Source: Christensenella sp. UBA1214 (lineage in GTDB: Bacteria > Bacillota > Clostridia > Christensenellales > CAG-138). From it: DNA of 55,995 bases. Positions 1 to 7,988 of the stretch are shown here, one piece after another. The position numbers and the translations under genes were made by a program. Every line of letters starts with the position of its first letter. Position 1 is the first letter of the stretch. Under the pieces are notes generated by a model, which was given only the letters and a program-made list of their open reading frames with translations, made no database searches and was not told the DNA's origin. The stretch spans positions 19,564 through 75,558 of the forward strand of contig DBXK01000002.1 of assembly GCA_002309375.1 (NCBI GenBank), in the 5' to 3' direction.

Positions 1-140
1 CCCGTATCGCCGTCCGGGATCGGGAAAACGTTCAGATCGTTGACGATCTGGCGGTTGGCTTCGAGGTTGATCGCGCCGGAACGGACCATGTTCGCAAAAA
101 GCTCGCCGTCGATCTTTGTATTATACATTCGTGTTTCCAT
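1..140 (-). CDS. fakA: Fatty acid kinase FakA, N-terminal fragment (DAK2/DhaL domain)
   Basis: Only the first 46 codons are in the window; the gene runs off the left edge. The reading starts at ATG 140 behind an AAGG ribosome site and gives a segment containing MVRSGAINLEANRQIV and NVFPIPDGDTG. This is the signature start of the DAK2 (DhaL-like) domain of the YloV/FakA family, where the aspartates of the PDGDTG motif bind Mg-ATP. FakA phosphorylates fatty acids delivered by FakB so they can enter phospholipid synthesis. The DUF308 gene ends 23 bp upstream, so the two may be cotranscribed. FakA is the best-known member with this start; a dihydroxyacetone-kinase-like DhaL is the alternative but usually lacks this exact motif string. 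Confidence 0.85.
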   Translation of the reverse strand, partial: METRMYNTKIDGELFANMVRSGAINLEANRQIVNDLNVFPIPDGDT

Positions 141-163
141 AAGCTATACCTTCAAAAGCGCGG

Positions 164-751
164 TTATTTTGCGCTGACGTCGATCACGTCGGGATACTGA
201 TTGTTGATGATCTTGACGGTGAGGATCGCGATCACGAGGTTCAGCAGGCCCTGCGCGATCAGCGCCGCGCCGAGGAAAACAGTCAGGATCTGTGCGCTCT
301 CCCAGGGGCGGAACGCAACAACAGCTCCGACTGCGCAGGTCAGAACGGCAAATACCGCTATCAGCCACCAGGCTCCGATCCCGAAATGCTTTGCATCGAT
401 CGCCACGCGAATGCGGAACAGTGCATCCGCAACGATCGCAATGCCGAGCGCTGTCATCGTCAAATCGATCAGCTTTTCGGGCCTGAACAGCACGACTGCG
501 CCGAGCACTATCATAAGGATCCCGAACTGTAGGTCAAACTGGAACGCAAGCCGATAAAGATCCTTCGAGAAGTATCCGATAAGCTTGACGATGCCAAATG
601 CGATCAACGCGCCGCCGAGGATGCGCCCGAAAACGCGCATCGAAGGCTCCGGCATAAAAATAAAAAGGGCGCCGATAATGCAGAAAACCGCGGACATCAC
701 AAAATATCCGATCTTCGCAGCCACCATCGGTGCAACCGAACGCATTTTCAT
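164..751 (-). CDS. DUF308 (HdeD-like) membrane protein
   Basis: A 195-residue hydrophobic protein with about six membrane segments arranged as repeated two-helix units. Each unit has a short polar link with FMPEPSM, FRPEKLIDL or FRPWESAQI, which is the repeat pattern of the DUF308/HdeD family. Its molecular role is not known; HdeD in enteric bacteria is linked to acid resistance. The start chosen is ATG 751, because the upstream ATG at 769 overlaps a GGAGG ribosome site that sits 11 nt before ATG 751. A terminator separates it from the TetR gene upstream, and fakA follows 23 bp downstream. Confidence 0.8.
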   Translation of the reverse strand: MKMRSVAPMVAAKIGYFVMSAVFCIIGALFIFMPEPSMRVFGRILGGALIAFGIVKLIGYFSKDLYRLAFQFDLQFGILMIVLGAVVLFRPEKLIDLTMTALGIAIVADALFRIRVAIDAKHFGIGAWWLIAVFAVLTCAVGAVVAFRPWESAQILTVFLGAALIAQGLLNLVIAILTVKIINNQYPDVIDVSAK

Positions 752-782
752 GCAGATATAAACCTCCATGTTTATTGCGGTA

Positions 783-811
783 ATTATAAGCGAAAAAAGC
801 GATAATAGGAA
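783..811 (-). promoter_or_regulatory. Putative sigma-A promoter for the DUF308 gene
   Basis: On the minus strand a perfect TATAAT (788-783) is preceded by a 17-nt spacer and a weak TTCCTA at the -35 position. A TTGACT lies further upstream but its spacing (24 nt) is too long. It lies just after the terminator of the TetR gene. Confidence 0.45.
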
Positions 812-834
812 CAGTCAATCGCAGTTAAATGCAT

Positions 835-864
835 AAAAATCAGACATTCGGAGCAAAATGTCTG
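835..864 (-). terminator. Rho-independent terminator of the TetR gene
   Basis: An 8-bp stem (CAGACATT/AATGTCTG, 841-848 and 857-864) is followed on the minus strand by A then five T. It lies 29 bp after the TetR stop codon. Confidence 0.75.
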
Positions 865-892
865 AAAATAGATAATTTATTATTTGATCGAT

Positions 893-1465
893 TCAGTCAT
901 TCCCGCTTTTACAGCGCCTGTCGAATTCCTCGAGCATGCTTTTGTGGATCAGGCAGAAGCGGTTTATCTCATCTTCCGTGCAGTCCTGCATATTGCCGTT
1001 GAGCCATTCGAGAAGGAGGCCGAAGCATTCGCATCGGTAAAGGCGGATGATGATCGCTTTGTCGTTTTCGCTGAGCGAAGTTTTCGAGAACTCGTTCTTG
1101 GCATACGCGGCAACTATACGATCGCATACTCGCCAAAGATATTCTTCAAAAGCGGCCCTGTCCGTGTAATTGTAAACATGGAGGATAGTTTCCCTGTTGT
1201 TCTCCGCAAACGAATAAGCCGTTGTCAGGCAGGTCTCGATCGGATCCTGCGGGGAATAATCGGCGATGAACTTATCCGTCTCCTCTGTTATCAGCTCGTC
1301 TATAAGAGTCGGGATATCCTGGAAATGGTAGTAAAACGAATTGCGGTTGATACCGCATTCTTCGACGATGTCCTTAACGGTGATCTGGGGCAGCGGCTTT
1401 TTCTTCAGCAGCGCGACGAAGCTTTGCTTTATGGCTTTTTTCGTGAAGTTCGAAATCCCGTCCAC
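893..1465 (-). CDS. TetR/AcrR family transcriptional regulator
   Basis: A 190-residue protein with an N-terminal helix-turn-helix. The first 50 residues contain ITVKDIVEECGINRNSFYYHF, the typical TetR recognition helix region (T/S-FYYHF). The C-terminal part is all-helical, resembling the TetR C-terminal domain of the dihydroxyacetone-kinase regulator group, and would bind a ligand or form the dimer. The start is GTG 1465; the AGGGGA directly abutting it is too close for normal ribosome-site spacing, so the exact start is uncertain. A perfect 15-bp palindrome lies just after the predicted transcription start, suggesting autoregulation. The downstream DUF308 gene is a plausible target, but this is inferred from position only. 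Confidence 0.85.
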   Translation of the reverse strand: MDGISNFTKKAIKQSFVALLKKKPLPQITVKDIVEECGINRNSFYYHFQDIPTLIDELITEETDKFIADYSPQDPIETCLTTAYSFAENNRETILHVYNYTDRAAFEEYLWRVCDRIVAAYAKNEFSKTSLSENDKAIIIRLYRCECFGLLLEWLNGNMQDCTEDEINRFCLIHKSMLEEFDRRCKSGND

Positions 1466-1483
1466 TCCCCTTTCATCCGGATC

Positions 1484-1498
1484 CGGCGGAATCCGCCG
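1484..1498. promoter_or_regulatory. Palindromic operator candidate for the TetR regulator
   Basis: A perfect inverted repeat CGGCGGA-A-TCCGCCG. It sits about +9 to +23 from the predicted transcription start and between promoter and start codon of the TetR gene, the usual place for an autoregulatory TetR operator. Confidence 0.5.
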
Positions 1499-1513
1499 TC
1501 CTCTTATTCGATT

Positions 1514-1542
1514 ATTGTAACATAATTACCGGATTATCGCAA
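1514..1542 (-). promoter_or_regulatory. Sigma-A promoter of the TetR gene
   Basis: Minus-strand TTGCGA (1542-1537), 17-nt spacer, TACAAT (1519-1514). Predicted transcription start near 1507. Confidence 0.7.
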
Positions 1543-1560
1543 CTTTTATTTGCCCGCGCA

Positions 1561-2337
1561 TTATTCCGCATCCGTCGGGATCAGGTTCAAGGCGTCCTCG
1601 AGCGTGCTGACATCCGTATATGCATGAGGTACTGCGCCGATCACAACTGTTTCAACAAGAGGTGCGCTGCATTCGACGGTCACTGTCCGTTTGCTTCCGC
1701 CGAAAAGCACGAGCAGTTCGATGCGAAGCTCAAGCATGGCGCTGTAGCGCGTTTGGTTCACTCCGGCCGCCGTGAACGAAGCGGAGAAATCTCGTTCGAC
1801 GCTTCCGATGGGCACCACCCGCGCAGTCAGCTCCGGCCCGAGCCCGTTCAGCACAGCGATGCCGCTGATCGTTCCGATCGGGAGAGAAACGCCTGTCGAT
1901 TTAAGCTTCTCGATCCGCCTGTTGATCTTTTCGACGATGCGTGAAGACATCAGGTTCAGTTTTGCCGAATCGATGTACAGCAAGCCGGTCCCATCGGCAT
2001 TTACGCGCTGCGACGTAAAATCCGCCGTGCCTCCCTCCCGTTCGTATTCTTCCATCGTTTCAAGCACTGCGGCATTGATCAGCTCCGCGGCTTTCCGCTT
2101 TGTTTCCCTCTCCGCCGCCGCGGCAGCCGGGCTCGCAAAGACCCGATTCAGGGCGGCGAACAGCAGCGCGAATGCAGCTGCAGTGAACAGGCAGCGCTTC
2201 AGCCGCTTCTTTCGCCGGAGCTTTTTGATCGTTCCCTCCGCCGATGTCCGCTCCTTCGCCCGTGCTTCGTTCTTCTTTTTCGGCGACGGCTGCTTTCGGC
2301 CGTGTCCCCGCGCTTTCCGGTAATACGCCCCTTCCAT
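1561..2337 (-). CDS. yunB: Sporulation protein YunB
   Basis: A 258-residue protein with a basic N-terminus (lysine/arginine-rich to about residue 50), one membrane helix (about 51-68) and an outer domain. The outer domain contains ELINAAVLETM, LLYIDSAKLN, the stretch SLPIGTISGIAVLNGLGPE, and ends VPHAYTDV. This arrangement matches YunB, a mother-cell membrane protein needed for efficient spore formation in Bacillus and conserved in spore-forming Firmicutes. The start ATG 2337 has GGAGG seven bases upstream. I could not find a convincing sigma-E promoter in front of it. It implies the host can, or recently could, form endospores. Confidence 0.85.
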   Translation of the reverse strand: MEGAYYRKARGHGRKQPSPKKKNEARAKERTSAEGTIKKLRRKKRLKRCLFTAAAFALLFAALNRVFASPAAAAAERETKRKAAELINAAVLETMEEYEREGGTADFTSQRVNADGTGLLYIDSAKLNLMSSRIVEKINRRIEKLKSTGVSLPIGTISGIAVLNGLGPELTARVVPIGSVERDFSASFTAAGVNQTRYSAMLELRIELLVLFGGSKRTVTVECSAPLVETVVIGAVPHAYTDVSTLEDALNLIPTDAE

Positions 2338-2504
2338 ATTTGCCTCCGCGTTTTGGGAACCGCCCGCACAGCTGAACCGTTATATTATCGGGACGGTTAG
2401 TTTCCGCCTTCCGGCGCTGTTATAGTATTCCGTTGTTTGCGAAGCTGTGAATCTCTCCGCTTTCGGCGTTCGCTCGGAACGGTCCCGTCCGAGCTATAAT
2501 AAGG

Positions 2505-2533
2505 TTGCGAAAGCATTCGCTTTGTGTTATAAT
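2505..2533 (+). promoter_or_regulatory. Sigma-A promoter of the class A PBP gene
   Basis: TTGCGA (2505-2510), 17-nt spacer, TATAAT (2528-2533). Transcription would start near 2540, giving a ~55-nt leader. The rest of the 2338-2595 intergenic region holds a small inverted repeat (arms CTCGG..ACGG and CCGT.CCGAG near 2473-2493) and nothing else recognisable. Confidence 0.75.
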
Positions 2534-2595
2534 TAAATGGGTAGATTTATGGGTTTTGATTTTCACGAATCTGCTCCCGGAAAGGATAGATCTTT

Positions 2596-5436
2596 ATGTC
2601 TGATAAAGAAAAAGCAAAAGAGCGCGGGCTTAAAAAGCATGAGTCCGCTTCCGATACCTCGGTTTTCGATACCACCGCGCGGGATTCCGCACGCGGTTAT
2701 GATCCCGACGGCAAAAAGCAGAGTTCAAAGGAGAAAAAAGGCAAGAAGGAATCCAAGCCCCTCTTTGTCAAAAGAGAGCGTCCGCGCAGCACAGTTCTCG
2801 CGATCGTTTTTTCACTTGTGAAGGTATTTGCGCTGATCGCTGTCGTTGCCGTCTTCGTCGGGTTCGGCCTTGTTCTCGGCATCGCGAAGGCATATGTGGA
2901 CACTACGCCGACGCTCGATGTTTCCGCTCTCACCGTCAGCGACCGCACGAGCTATATCTACGACCGCAACGGCAATATGATCACGACCTTCGCCGGCATG
3001 GAATACCGCGACTGGGCGGATATCGATGAGATCCCCGACCGCCTCAAGAACGCGCTGATCGCCGTTGAGGACGTCCGCTTCTATAAGCACGGCGGCCTCG
3101 ATTTCAAGCGCCTCTTCTCCGCCATCGTCAACACGCTCCGCAATTCCCAGACCCACGGCGGTTCGACGATCACCCAGCAGCTGATCAAGATCAAGCTTCT
3201 TTCCAACACGCAGAGCTACAAACGAAAGATCCAGGAAGCTTATCTTGCCTATGAGCTCGAAAACACGATCTCAAAGGACAAGATCCTCGAAGCATACATG
3301 AACGACGTTTATCTCGGCGACTCGAACTACGGTTTCAAGACCGCCGCGAAGGACTATTTCGGCAAGGAGCTCGATCAGCTCACGATCCGCGAATGCGCAA
3401 TGCTCGCCGGCATGGTCCAGAAGCCGAATGTCACCAACCCGCGCGCAAATACCTACCGCAGGTTCAACGAAGACGGCACCAACAAGATGAACGTCACGAA
3501 CGAGCGCACCGACGTCGTGCTCAGCAAAATGTACAAGAACGGCTTTATCTCGCATGAAGAATATGAGGCCGCGCTGAATGAAGAAGTCCATATCCTCGAA
3601 AAGAGCTCGCAGAAGCAGCTTTACGATATGGCATACTTCATCGAATACAGCATCTATGACGTGATCACCCATATGCTTGAGCAGAGGGGCCTTCCTGACA
3701 CCGCAGCGAACCGCTCCGCGATCGAGAAGGAACTGCGCACCGGCGGATACAAGATCTATCTCACCGTCGATCCGGAGATCCAGAATACCGTTCAGACGGT
3801 CATTACCGAATGGGACGACTATCCCGCGCTGCGCAACTCCAACGCGAGCGTGATCACCGACCCGAATTCGGGCATCACCGCCGCTCAGCCCCAGGCTGCG
3901 GCCGTCGTTATCGATCAGCATACAGGCCAGATCATGGCGATGGTCGGCGGGCGCGAGGAGCCGATCCAGAAGCGCCAGCTCAACCGCGCATACCAGAGCT
4001 CCATGCCCGTCGGTTCTTCGATCAAGCCGCTCGCAGTCTATGCGCCCGCTCTCGAATACGGCATTACGCCGGGAACCTGCATCCTCAATTCCGAGCTCGA
4101 GATCGACGGCTACGGCGGCGAACGCGGCTATCCGAAGATCGGTTCAAAGCGCTATGAAGGCCTCTGCACGATCCGCCGCGGTGTTGCGAGCTCGCTCAAC
4201 ATCGTTGCGGCGAGGACGCTTTTCGATTACGTCAAGCCCGAACGCAGCGCGAGATACCTCGAGCTGCTCGGCATCAACCGCAGCAGGATCAATGTTGACG
4301 GCCCCGGTCTTGCGCTCGGCACCTCCGGCATCACGCCCCTTGAAATGAGCGCGGCGTATGCCTGCCTTGCAAACGGCGGCACTTATCTTGAGCCCATGTC
4401 CTTCACCTATGTCGTCGCGGAGGACGGCACCGTGGTACTCGACGCTTCGAAGATCCAGAAGAGCCGCCGCGTGTTCTCCGAGACCACTGCTTATATGATG
4501 ACCGATATGATGCAGGACGTCGTGAGCTACGGAACCGGCACGAATGCCAGCATTCCCGGAATCACCGTTGCCGGCAAGACCGGTACGAATGACGACTACA
4601 CCAGCGTCTATTTTGCCGGCTACACCGGATACTACACCGCTTCGCTCTGGATCGGCCACGACAAATATTCCGAAAAGCTTGCTTCCGGTTCAACCGGCGG
4701 CAACTCCGCAGCGCCGCTTTGGCAGGCGTTCATGAGTCAGATCCATGACGGTCTTCCCGACAAGCCGATCCTCGATGTTTCGCCCGTCGATATCGGCTTA
4801 ACAAGGGTCGCGATCTGCCCCATTTCCGGCAAGCTTGCGACCGAGGAATGCATGCTCGATCCATACAATCAGCCTGTTGTCGATTGGTGTCCTGTCGATC
4901 TTGTTCCGAGAGAATACTGCGACATGCACTGCATCGTCGAATACTGCTCCTCCTCCGAAGCCTGCGCATGCGCTGACTGTCCCGAGAATACGCGTTACCA
5001 AAAGGTCGTCGTGCTTGTCCCTTCGGGTTCGCTCTTCGCACGTCTGACCGAGGATAAGCTTTTCGCCTATATTCCGAATGCGATACTGACCGATCTTTCT
5101 CCGACTGAATTCATCGCAAGCGTCATGAACAGCGAATCGAGCTGCGGCGTACACGGGAGCGGCGGCACTGTCAACCTGCCGCTCGAAAACCTAATCACGC
5201 AGGCGAACAACCTGATCGGCGAGGTAACGAATTATCTGAATGCGGTGCAGACCCTGCCGGACGGCGACAGAGCTTTGCTTGAAAACGGCATCAGCAATCT
5301 TCAGTACGCGATCGAGCTTCAGGATGCAAACAAGATCTATCGCTACATGACCGAGCTGCGGACCAATTACAACATCCTCAGCGCGGCGTACCCGCCCGTC
5401 ACAAATCCGAGCGGTCCCGACACAGGACGCGATTAG
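2596..5436 (+). CDS. Class A penicillin-binding protein (PBP1A-type)
   Basis: A 946-residue bifunctional cell-wall synthase. The order is a charged cytoplasmic tail (1-65), one membrane helix (about 66-98), a GT51 glycosyltransferase domain with catalytic Glu158 in AVEDVRFYKHGG and the HGGSTITQQ motif (187-195), then a transpeptidase domain. The transpeptidase has SSIK (catalytic Ser474, Lys477), SLN (533-535) and KTGT (661-664). It polymerises lipid II into glycan strands and cross-links them outside the membrane. After the transpeptidase lies a cysteine-rich stretch (about 735-800, nine cysteines) and a helical tail, longer than in E. coli PBP1A. It has its own promoter and a terminator follows. 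TAG is used as its stop codon. Confidence 0.95.
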   Translation: MSDKEKAKERGLKKHESASDTSVFDTTARDSARGYDPDGKKQSSKEKKGKKESKPLFVKRERPRSTVLAIVFSLVKVFALIAVVAVFVGFGLVLGIAKAYVDTTPTLDVSALTVSDRTSYIYDRNGNMITTFAGMEYRDWADIDEIPDRLKNALIAVEDVRFYKHGGLDFKRLFSAIVNTLRNSQTHGGSTITQQLIKIKLLSNTQSYKRKIQEAYLAYELENTISKDKILEAYMNDVYLGDSNYGFKTAAKDYFGKELDQLTIRECAMLAGMVQKPNVTNPRANTYRRFNEDGTNKMNVTNERTDVVLSKMYKNGFISHEEYEAALNEEVHILEKSSQKQLYDMAYFIEYSIYDVITHMLEQRGLPDTAANRSAIEKELRTGGYKIYLTVDPEIQNTVQTVITEWDDYPALRNSNASVITDPNSGITAAQPQAAAVVIDQHTGQIMAMVGGREEPIQKRQLNRAYQSSMPVGSSIKPLAVYAPALEYGITPGTCILNSELEIDGYGGERGYPKIGSKRYEGLCTIRRGVASSLNIVAARTLFDYVKPERSARYLELLGINRSRINVDGPGLALGTSGITPLEMSAAYACLANGGTYLEPMSFTYVVAEDGTVVLDASKIQKSRRVFSETTAYMMTDMMQDVVSYGTGTNASIPGITVAGKTGTNDDYTSVYFAGYTGYYTASLWIGHDKYSEKLASGSTGGNSAAPLWQAFMSQIHDGLPDKPILDVSPVDIGLTRVAICPISGKLATEECMLDPYNQPVVDWCPVDLVPREYCDMHCIVEYCSSSEACACADCPENTRYQKVVVLVPSGSLFARLTEDKLFAYIPNAILTDLSPTEFIASVMNSESSCGVHGSGGTVNLPLENLITQANNLIGEVTNYLNAVQTLPDGDRALLENGISNLQYAIELQDANKIYRYMTELRTNYNILSAAYPPVTNPSGPDTGRD

Positions 5437-5452
5437 CCGGCATAGTGTAAAT

Positions 5453-5481
5453 AAACAGGGCAAGTTCTCCCTGCCCTGTTT
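5453..5481 (+). terminator. Hairpin terminator after the PBP gene
   Basis: Ten-bp perfect stem AAACAGGGCA/TGCCCTGTTT (5453-5462 and 5472-5481) with a 9-nt loop. The T tract is short (the final TTT is part of the stem), so termination may be partial. Confidence 0.65.
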
Positions 5482-5528
5482 GACGATGCTATAGAAAGGC
5501 GTCTTGTGGAAAGACGATTATTCATGAC

Positions 5529-6665
5529 ATGATCTATTTCGATAACAGTGCAACAACAGTTGTCAGCAGCGAGGCGGCTCAGACCGCCTTGCGTTATATG
5601 ACGCAGGATTTTTATAACCCCGCCGCTGCATATTCCCCCGCCGTCGCCGTTGAGCGCGACGTCAATTCGGCGCGCGCCCGCCTTGCCTCCGCTTTCCGTG
5701 CGGAGCCTTCGGAGCTCATTTTCACAAGCGGCGGAACTGAAAGCAACAACATCGCCCTGAGCGGAACGCTCGCTCCGATGCGCGAAAAATGCCGCATCAT
5801 CACGACCGCTGTCGAGCATCCCTCCGTTTACGAACCGATCCTCGCGCTCAAAAGCCGCGGCTGGGACGTCGTTGTGCTCGGCGTCGACACCGCCGGGCGC
5901 GTTGATGCAAAGGAGCTTGAAAACGCGCTGACGGAGAATACCGGCTATGTGAGCATCATGCACGTCAACAACGAGGTCGGATCCGTGAACGATATCGACG
6001 GATTATACCGTATCGTGAAAGCGAAGGCTCCGAATGCGGTGTTCCATTCCGACGGCGTGCAGGCGTTCATGAAGCTTTCGCCCGTCAAATGCGATATGTA
6101 TTCCTTCAGCGGGCATAAGCTTCACGCACCGAAGGGCGTCGGCGGGCTTTTCGTCCGCAAGGGCGTGCGCTTCGCGGGCGGTCAGCTCGGAGGCGGGCAG
6201 GAGAACAATCTGCGCTCCGGCACGACAAATGTTCCGGGCATCATGGCGCTCGATACCGCCTGCACACAGTATGCAAACAACCGTGAAGCAAACCTTCAGA
6301 AGATGCGTGCAGTCAAGCAGCGTCTTTACAACGATCTTTCGCGCCTCCGCGACGTTCGGCTGAACGGGCCTTCCGTTGAAGAAGGCGTGCCGTACATTCT
6401 CAACATGAGTTTCCTCGGCGTGCGCGGCGAAGTGCTCCTGCATTCATTGATGGACAAAGGCCTGCTCGTTTCGACGGGCTCCGCCTGCGCCGCAAGGCAC
6501 CGCGGCAAGAACAGGATCCTGACGGCGATGGGCATCACCGGTGAAAGGCAGGACGGCGCGATCCGCTTCAGCTTCTGCCCCGGGAATACCGCTGCCGAAG
6601 CCGACGCCGCAGCGCAGATGATCGAAGAAAGTCTGCTTGTGCTCCGAAGGTTCCGCCGCCGCTGA
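5529..6665 (+). CDS. Cysteine desulfurase (NifS/IscS family), ThiI partner
   Basis: A 378-residue class V aminotransferase-fold enzyme that takes sulfur from cysteine and holds it as a persulfide. The PLP-binding lysine is Lys197 in SFSGHK and the active-site cysteine is Cys320 in STGSAC, followed by AARHRGKN. The early signature YFDNSATT starts at residue 3. thiI lies 92 bp downstream on the same strand, matching the nifZ-thiI pairing of Bacillus, so its likely job is to pass sulfur to ThiI for tRNA 4-thiouridine and perhaps thiamine thiazole. The ribosome site is weak and the start is chosen because the family normally begins at this point. Confidence 0.92.
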   Translation: MIYFDNSATTVVSSEAAQTALRYMTQDFYNPAAAYSPAVAVERDVNSARARLASAFRAEPSELIFTSGGTESNNIALSGTLAPMREKCRIITTAVEHPSVYEPILALKSRGWDVVVLGVDTAGRVDAKELENALTENTGYVSIMHVNNEVGSVNDIDGLYRIVKAKAPNAVFHSDGVQAFMKLSPVKCDMYSFSGHKLHAPKGVGGLFVRKGVRFAGGQLGGGQENNLRSGTTNVPGIMALDTACTQYANNREANLQKMRAVKQRLYNDLSRLRDVRLNGPSVEEGVPYILNMSFLGVRGEVLLHSLMDKGLLVSTGSACAARHRGKNRILTAMGITGERQDGAIRFSFCPGNTAAEADAAAQMIEESLLVLRRFRRR

Positions 6666-6672
6666 AGCATTG

Positions 6673-6703
6673 CGCGGGAAATGATTCGATCATTCGCGTT
6701 TTT
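6673..6703 (+). terminator. Hairpin plus T5 between cysteine desulfurase and thiI
   Basis: Stem of CGCG (6673-6676) and AATGAT (6680-6685) pairing with ATCATT (6689-6694) and CGCG (6695-6698), with a 3-nt bulge and TCG loop, followed by TTTTT. It could reduce readthrough into thiI. A TATACT at 6712-6717 just downstream could be a -10 box but lacks a good -35. Confidence 0.45.
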
Positions 6704-6757
6704 CCGCGCATTATACTGAAGAATCAATCAAGGAAATACAAACGAAAGGTTAGCCAA

Positions 6758-7945
6758 ATGGAAAGAGTTATCCTCGTCCGCTATACGGAGATCCATCTCA
6801 AAGGTCTGAACAGGCCCTTTTTCGAACAGAAGCTGATCGAAAACATCCGCATCTCGCTGCGCGGCATCAGCTGCAAAGTCGAACGCAAACAGGGGCGTAT
6901 CTACGTCACCGGCGTTGCCGAAGACCGCTTCGATGAAGCGATCGATCGGCTGAAGCACGTTTTCGGCGTCTATTCCATCAGCCCCGCGCTTGCCGTTGAA
7001 AAGGATTGGAACTGCGTATGCGAAACCGCGTTTTCGCTTATGGAGAAGCAGGTCGCGGAGGATCCCGGCCTGAGCTTCAAAGTTTTTGCCCGCCGTTCGG
7101 ACAAAAACTATTTCATGAACTCGGATCAGATCAACCGCGAGCTCGGGCATGAAGTGCTCGAAAGGTTCCCGAGCGTTCATGTCGATATTCACAAGCCGAA
7201 GGTCTCGCTTTGCGTGGAGATCCGCGAAAAGGCATATGTTTATGCCGAGGAGATCCCCTGCGCGAAGGGTATGCCCGTCGGTACAGCCGGCCGCGCGATG
7301 CTGCTGATCTCCGGCGGCATCGACAGCCCCGTTGCGGGCTATATGATGGCCAAGCGCGGTCTCTTCCTCAGCGCAGTGCATTTTTACAGCTATCCCTATA
7401 CGAGCGAACGTGCGCGCGACAAGGTCGTTGAGCTTGCGCGGCTCGTTTCCGCCTATTCCGGCCCGATCAGGCTGCATCTTGTGCCGTTCACGGATATCCA
7501 GATGCTGATCTACGACGCCTGCCCCGAAAAGGAAACGACCGTTATCATGCGCAGGCTGATGATGGAGATCGCGGAGCGCATTGCGGTTTCCGACGGCGCG
7601 AAGGCGCTGATCACCGGCGAAGCGCTCGGCCAGGTCGCGAGCCAGACGCTCGAAAGCCTCTGCGTCACGGATGATGCGGTCTCCATGCCGGTCTTCCGCC
7701 CGCTGATCGGCTTCGACAAGGACGATATCATGGACTATGCGCGCAGGATCGGCACATATGAAACGAGCATCCTGCCCTATGAGGATTGCTGCACCGTTTT
7801 CGTTCCGAAGCATCCGGTCACCCGCCCCGTTGTGGAGGATATCCGCGCGAGCGAGGCTGCGGTCGATTTTTCGGAGCTGATCGAGAAGGCGATCGAAAAC
7901 ACCGAGCATATCGTCGTCCATCCCGGCGACGCAAAACTGATCTGA
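6758..7945 (+). CDS. thiI: tRNA 4-thiouridine synthase ThiI (no rhodanese domain)
   Basis: A 395-residue protein that activates uridine-8 of tRNA by adenylation and inserts sulfur received from the cysteine desulfurase upstream. It starts with RYTEIHLKG, has a THUMP RNA-binding domain (about 60-165) and a PP-loop ATPase with SGGIDS at 185-190. The domain ends near KHPVTRP and there is no C-terminal rhodanese-like domain, so this is the short Firmicute form that must take sulfur directly from its partner. GAAAGG serves as ribosome site. A strong terminator follows. Confidence 0.95.
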   Translation: MERVILVRYTEIHLKGLNRPFFEQKLIENIRISLRGISCKVERKQGRIYVTGVAEDRFDEAIDRLKHVFGVYSISPALAVEKDWNCVCETAFSLMEKQVAEDPGLSFKVFARRSDKNYFMNSDQINRELGHEVLERFPSVHVDIHKPKVSLCVEIREKAYVYAEEIPCAKGMPVGTAGRAMLLISGGIDSPVAGYMMAKRGLFLSAVHFYSYPYTSERARDKVVELARLVSAYSGPIRLHLVPFTDIQMLIYDACPEKETTVIMRRLMMEIAERIAVSDGAKALITGEALGQVASQTLESLCVTDDAVSMPVFRPLIGFDKDDIMDYARRIGTYETSILPYEDCCTVFVPKHPVTRPVVEDIRASEAAVDFSELIEKAIENTEHIVVHPGDAKLI

Positions 7946-7953
7946 ACAAACAT

Positions 7954-7979
7954 GCGGCAGTGTTTACCTGCCGCTTTTT
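7954..7979 (+). terminator. Rho-independent terminator of thiI
   Basis: GCGGCAG/CTGCCGC stem (7954-7960, 7968-7974), 7-nt loop, five T. It ends only 9 bp before the next start codon. Confidence 0.85.
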
Positions 7980-7988
7980 GATCGCGCG

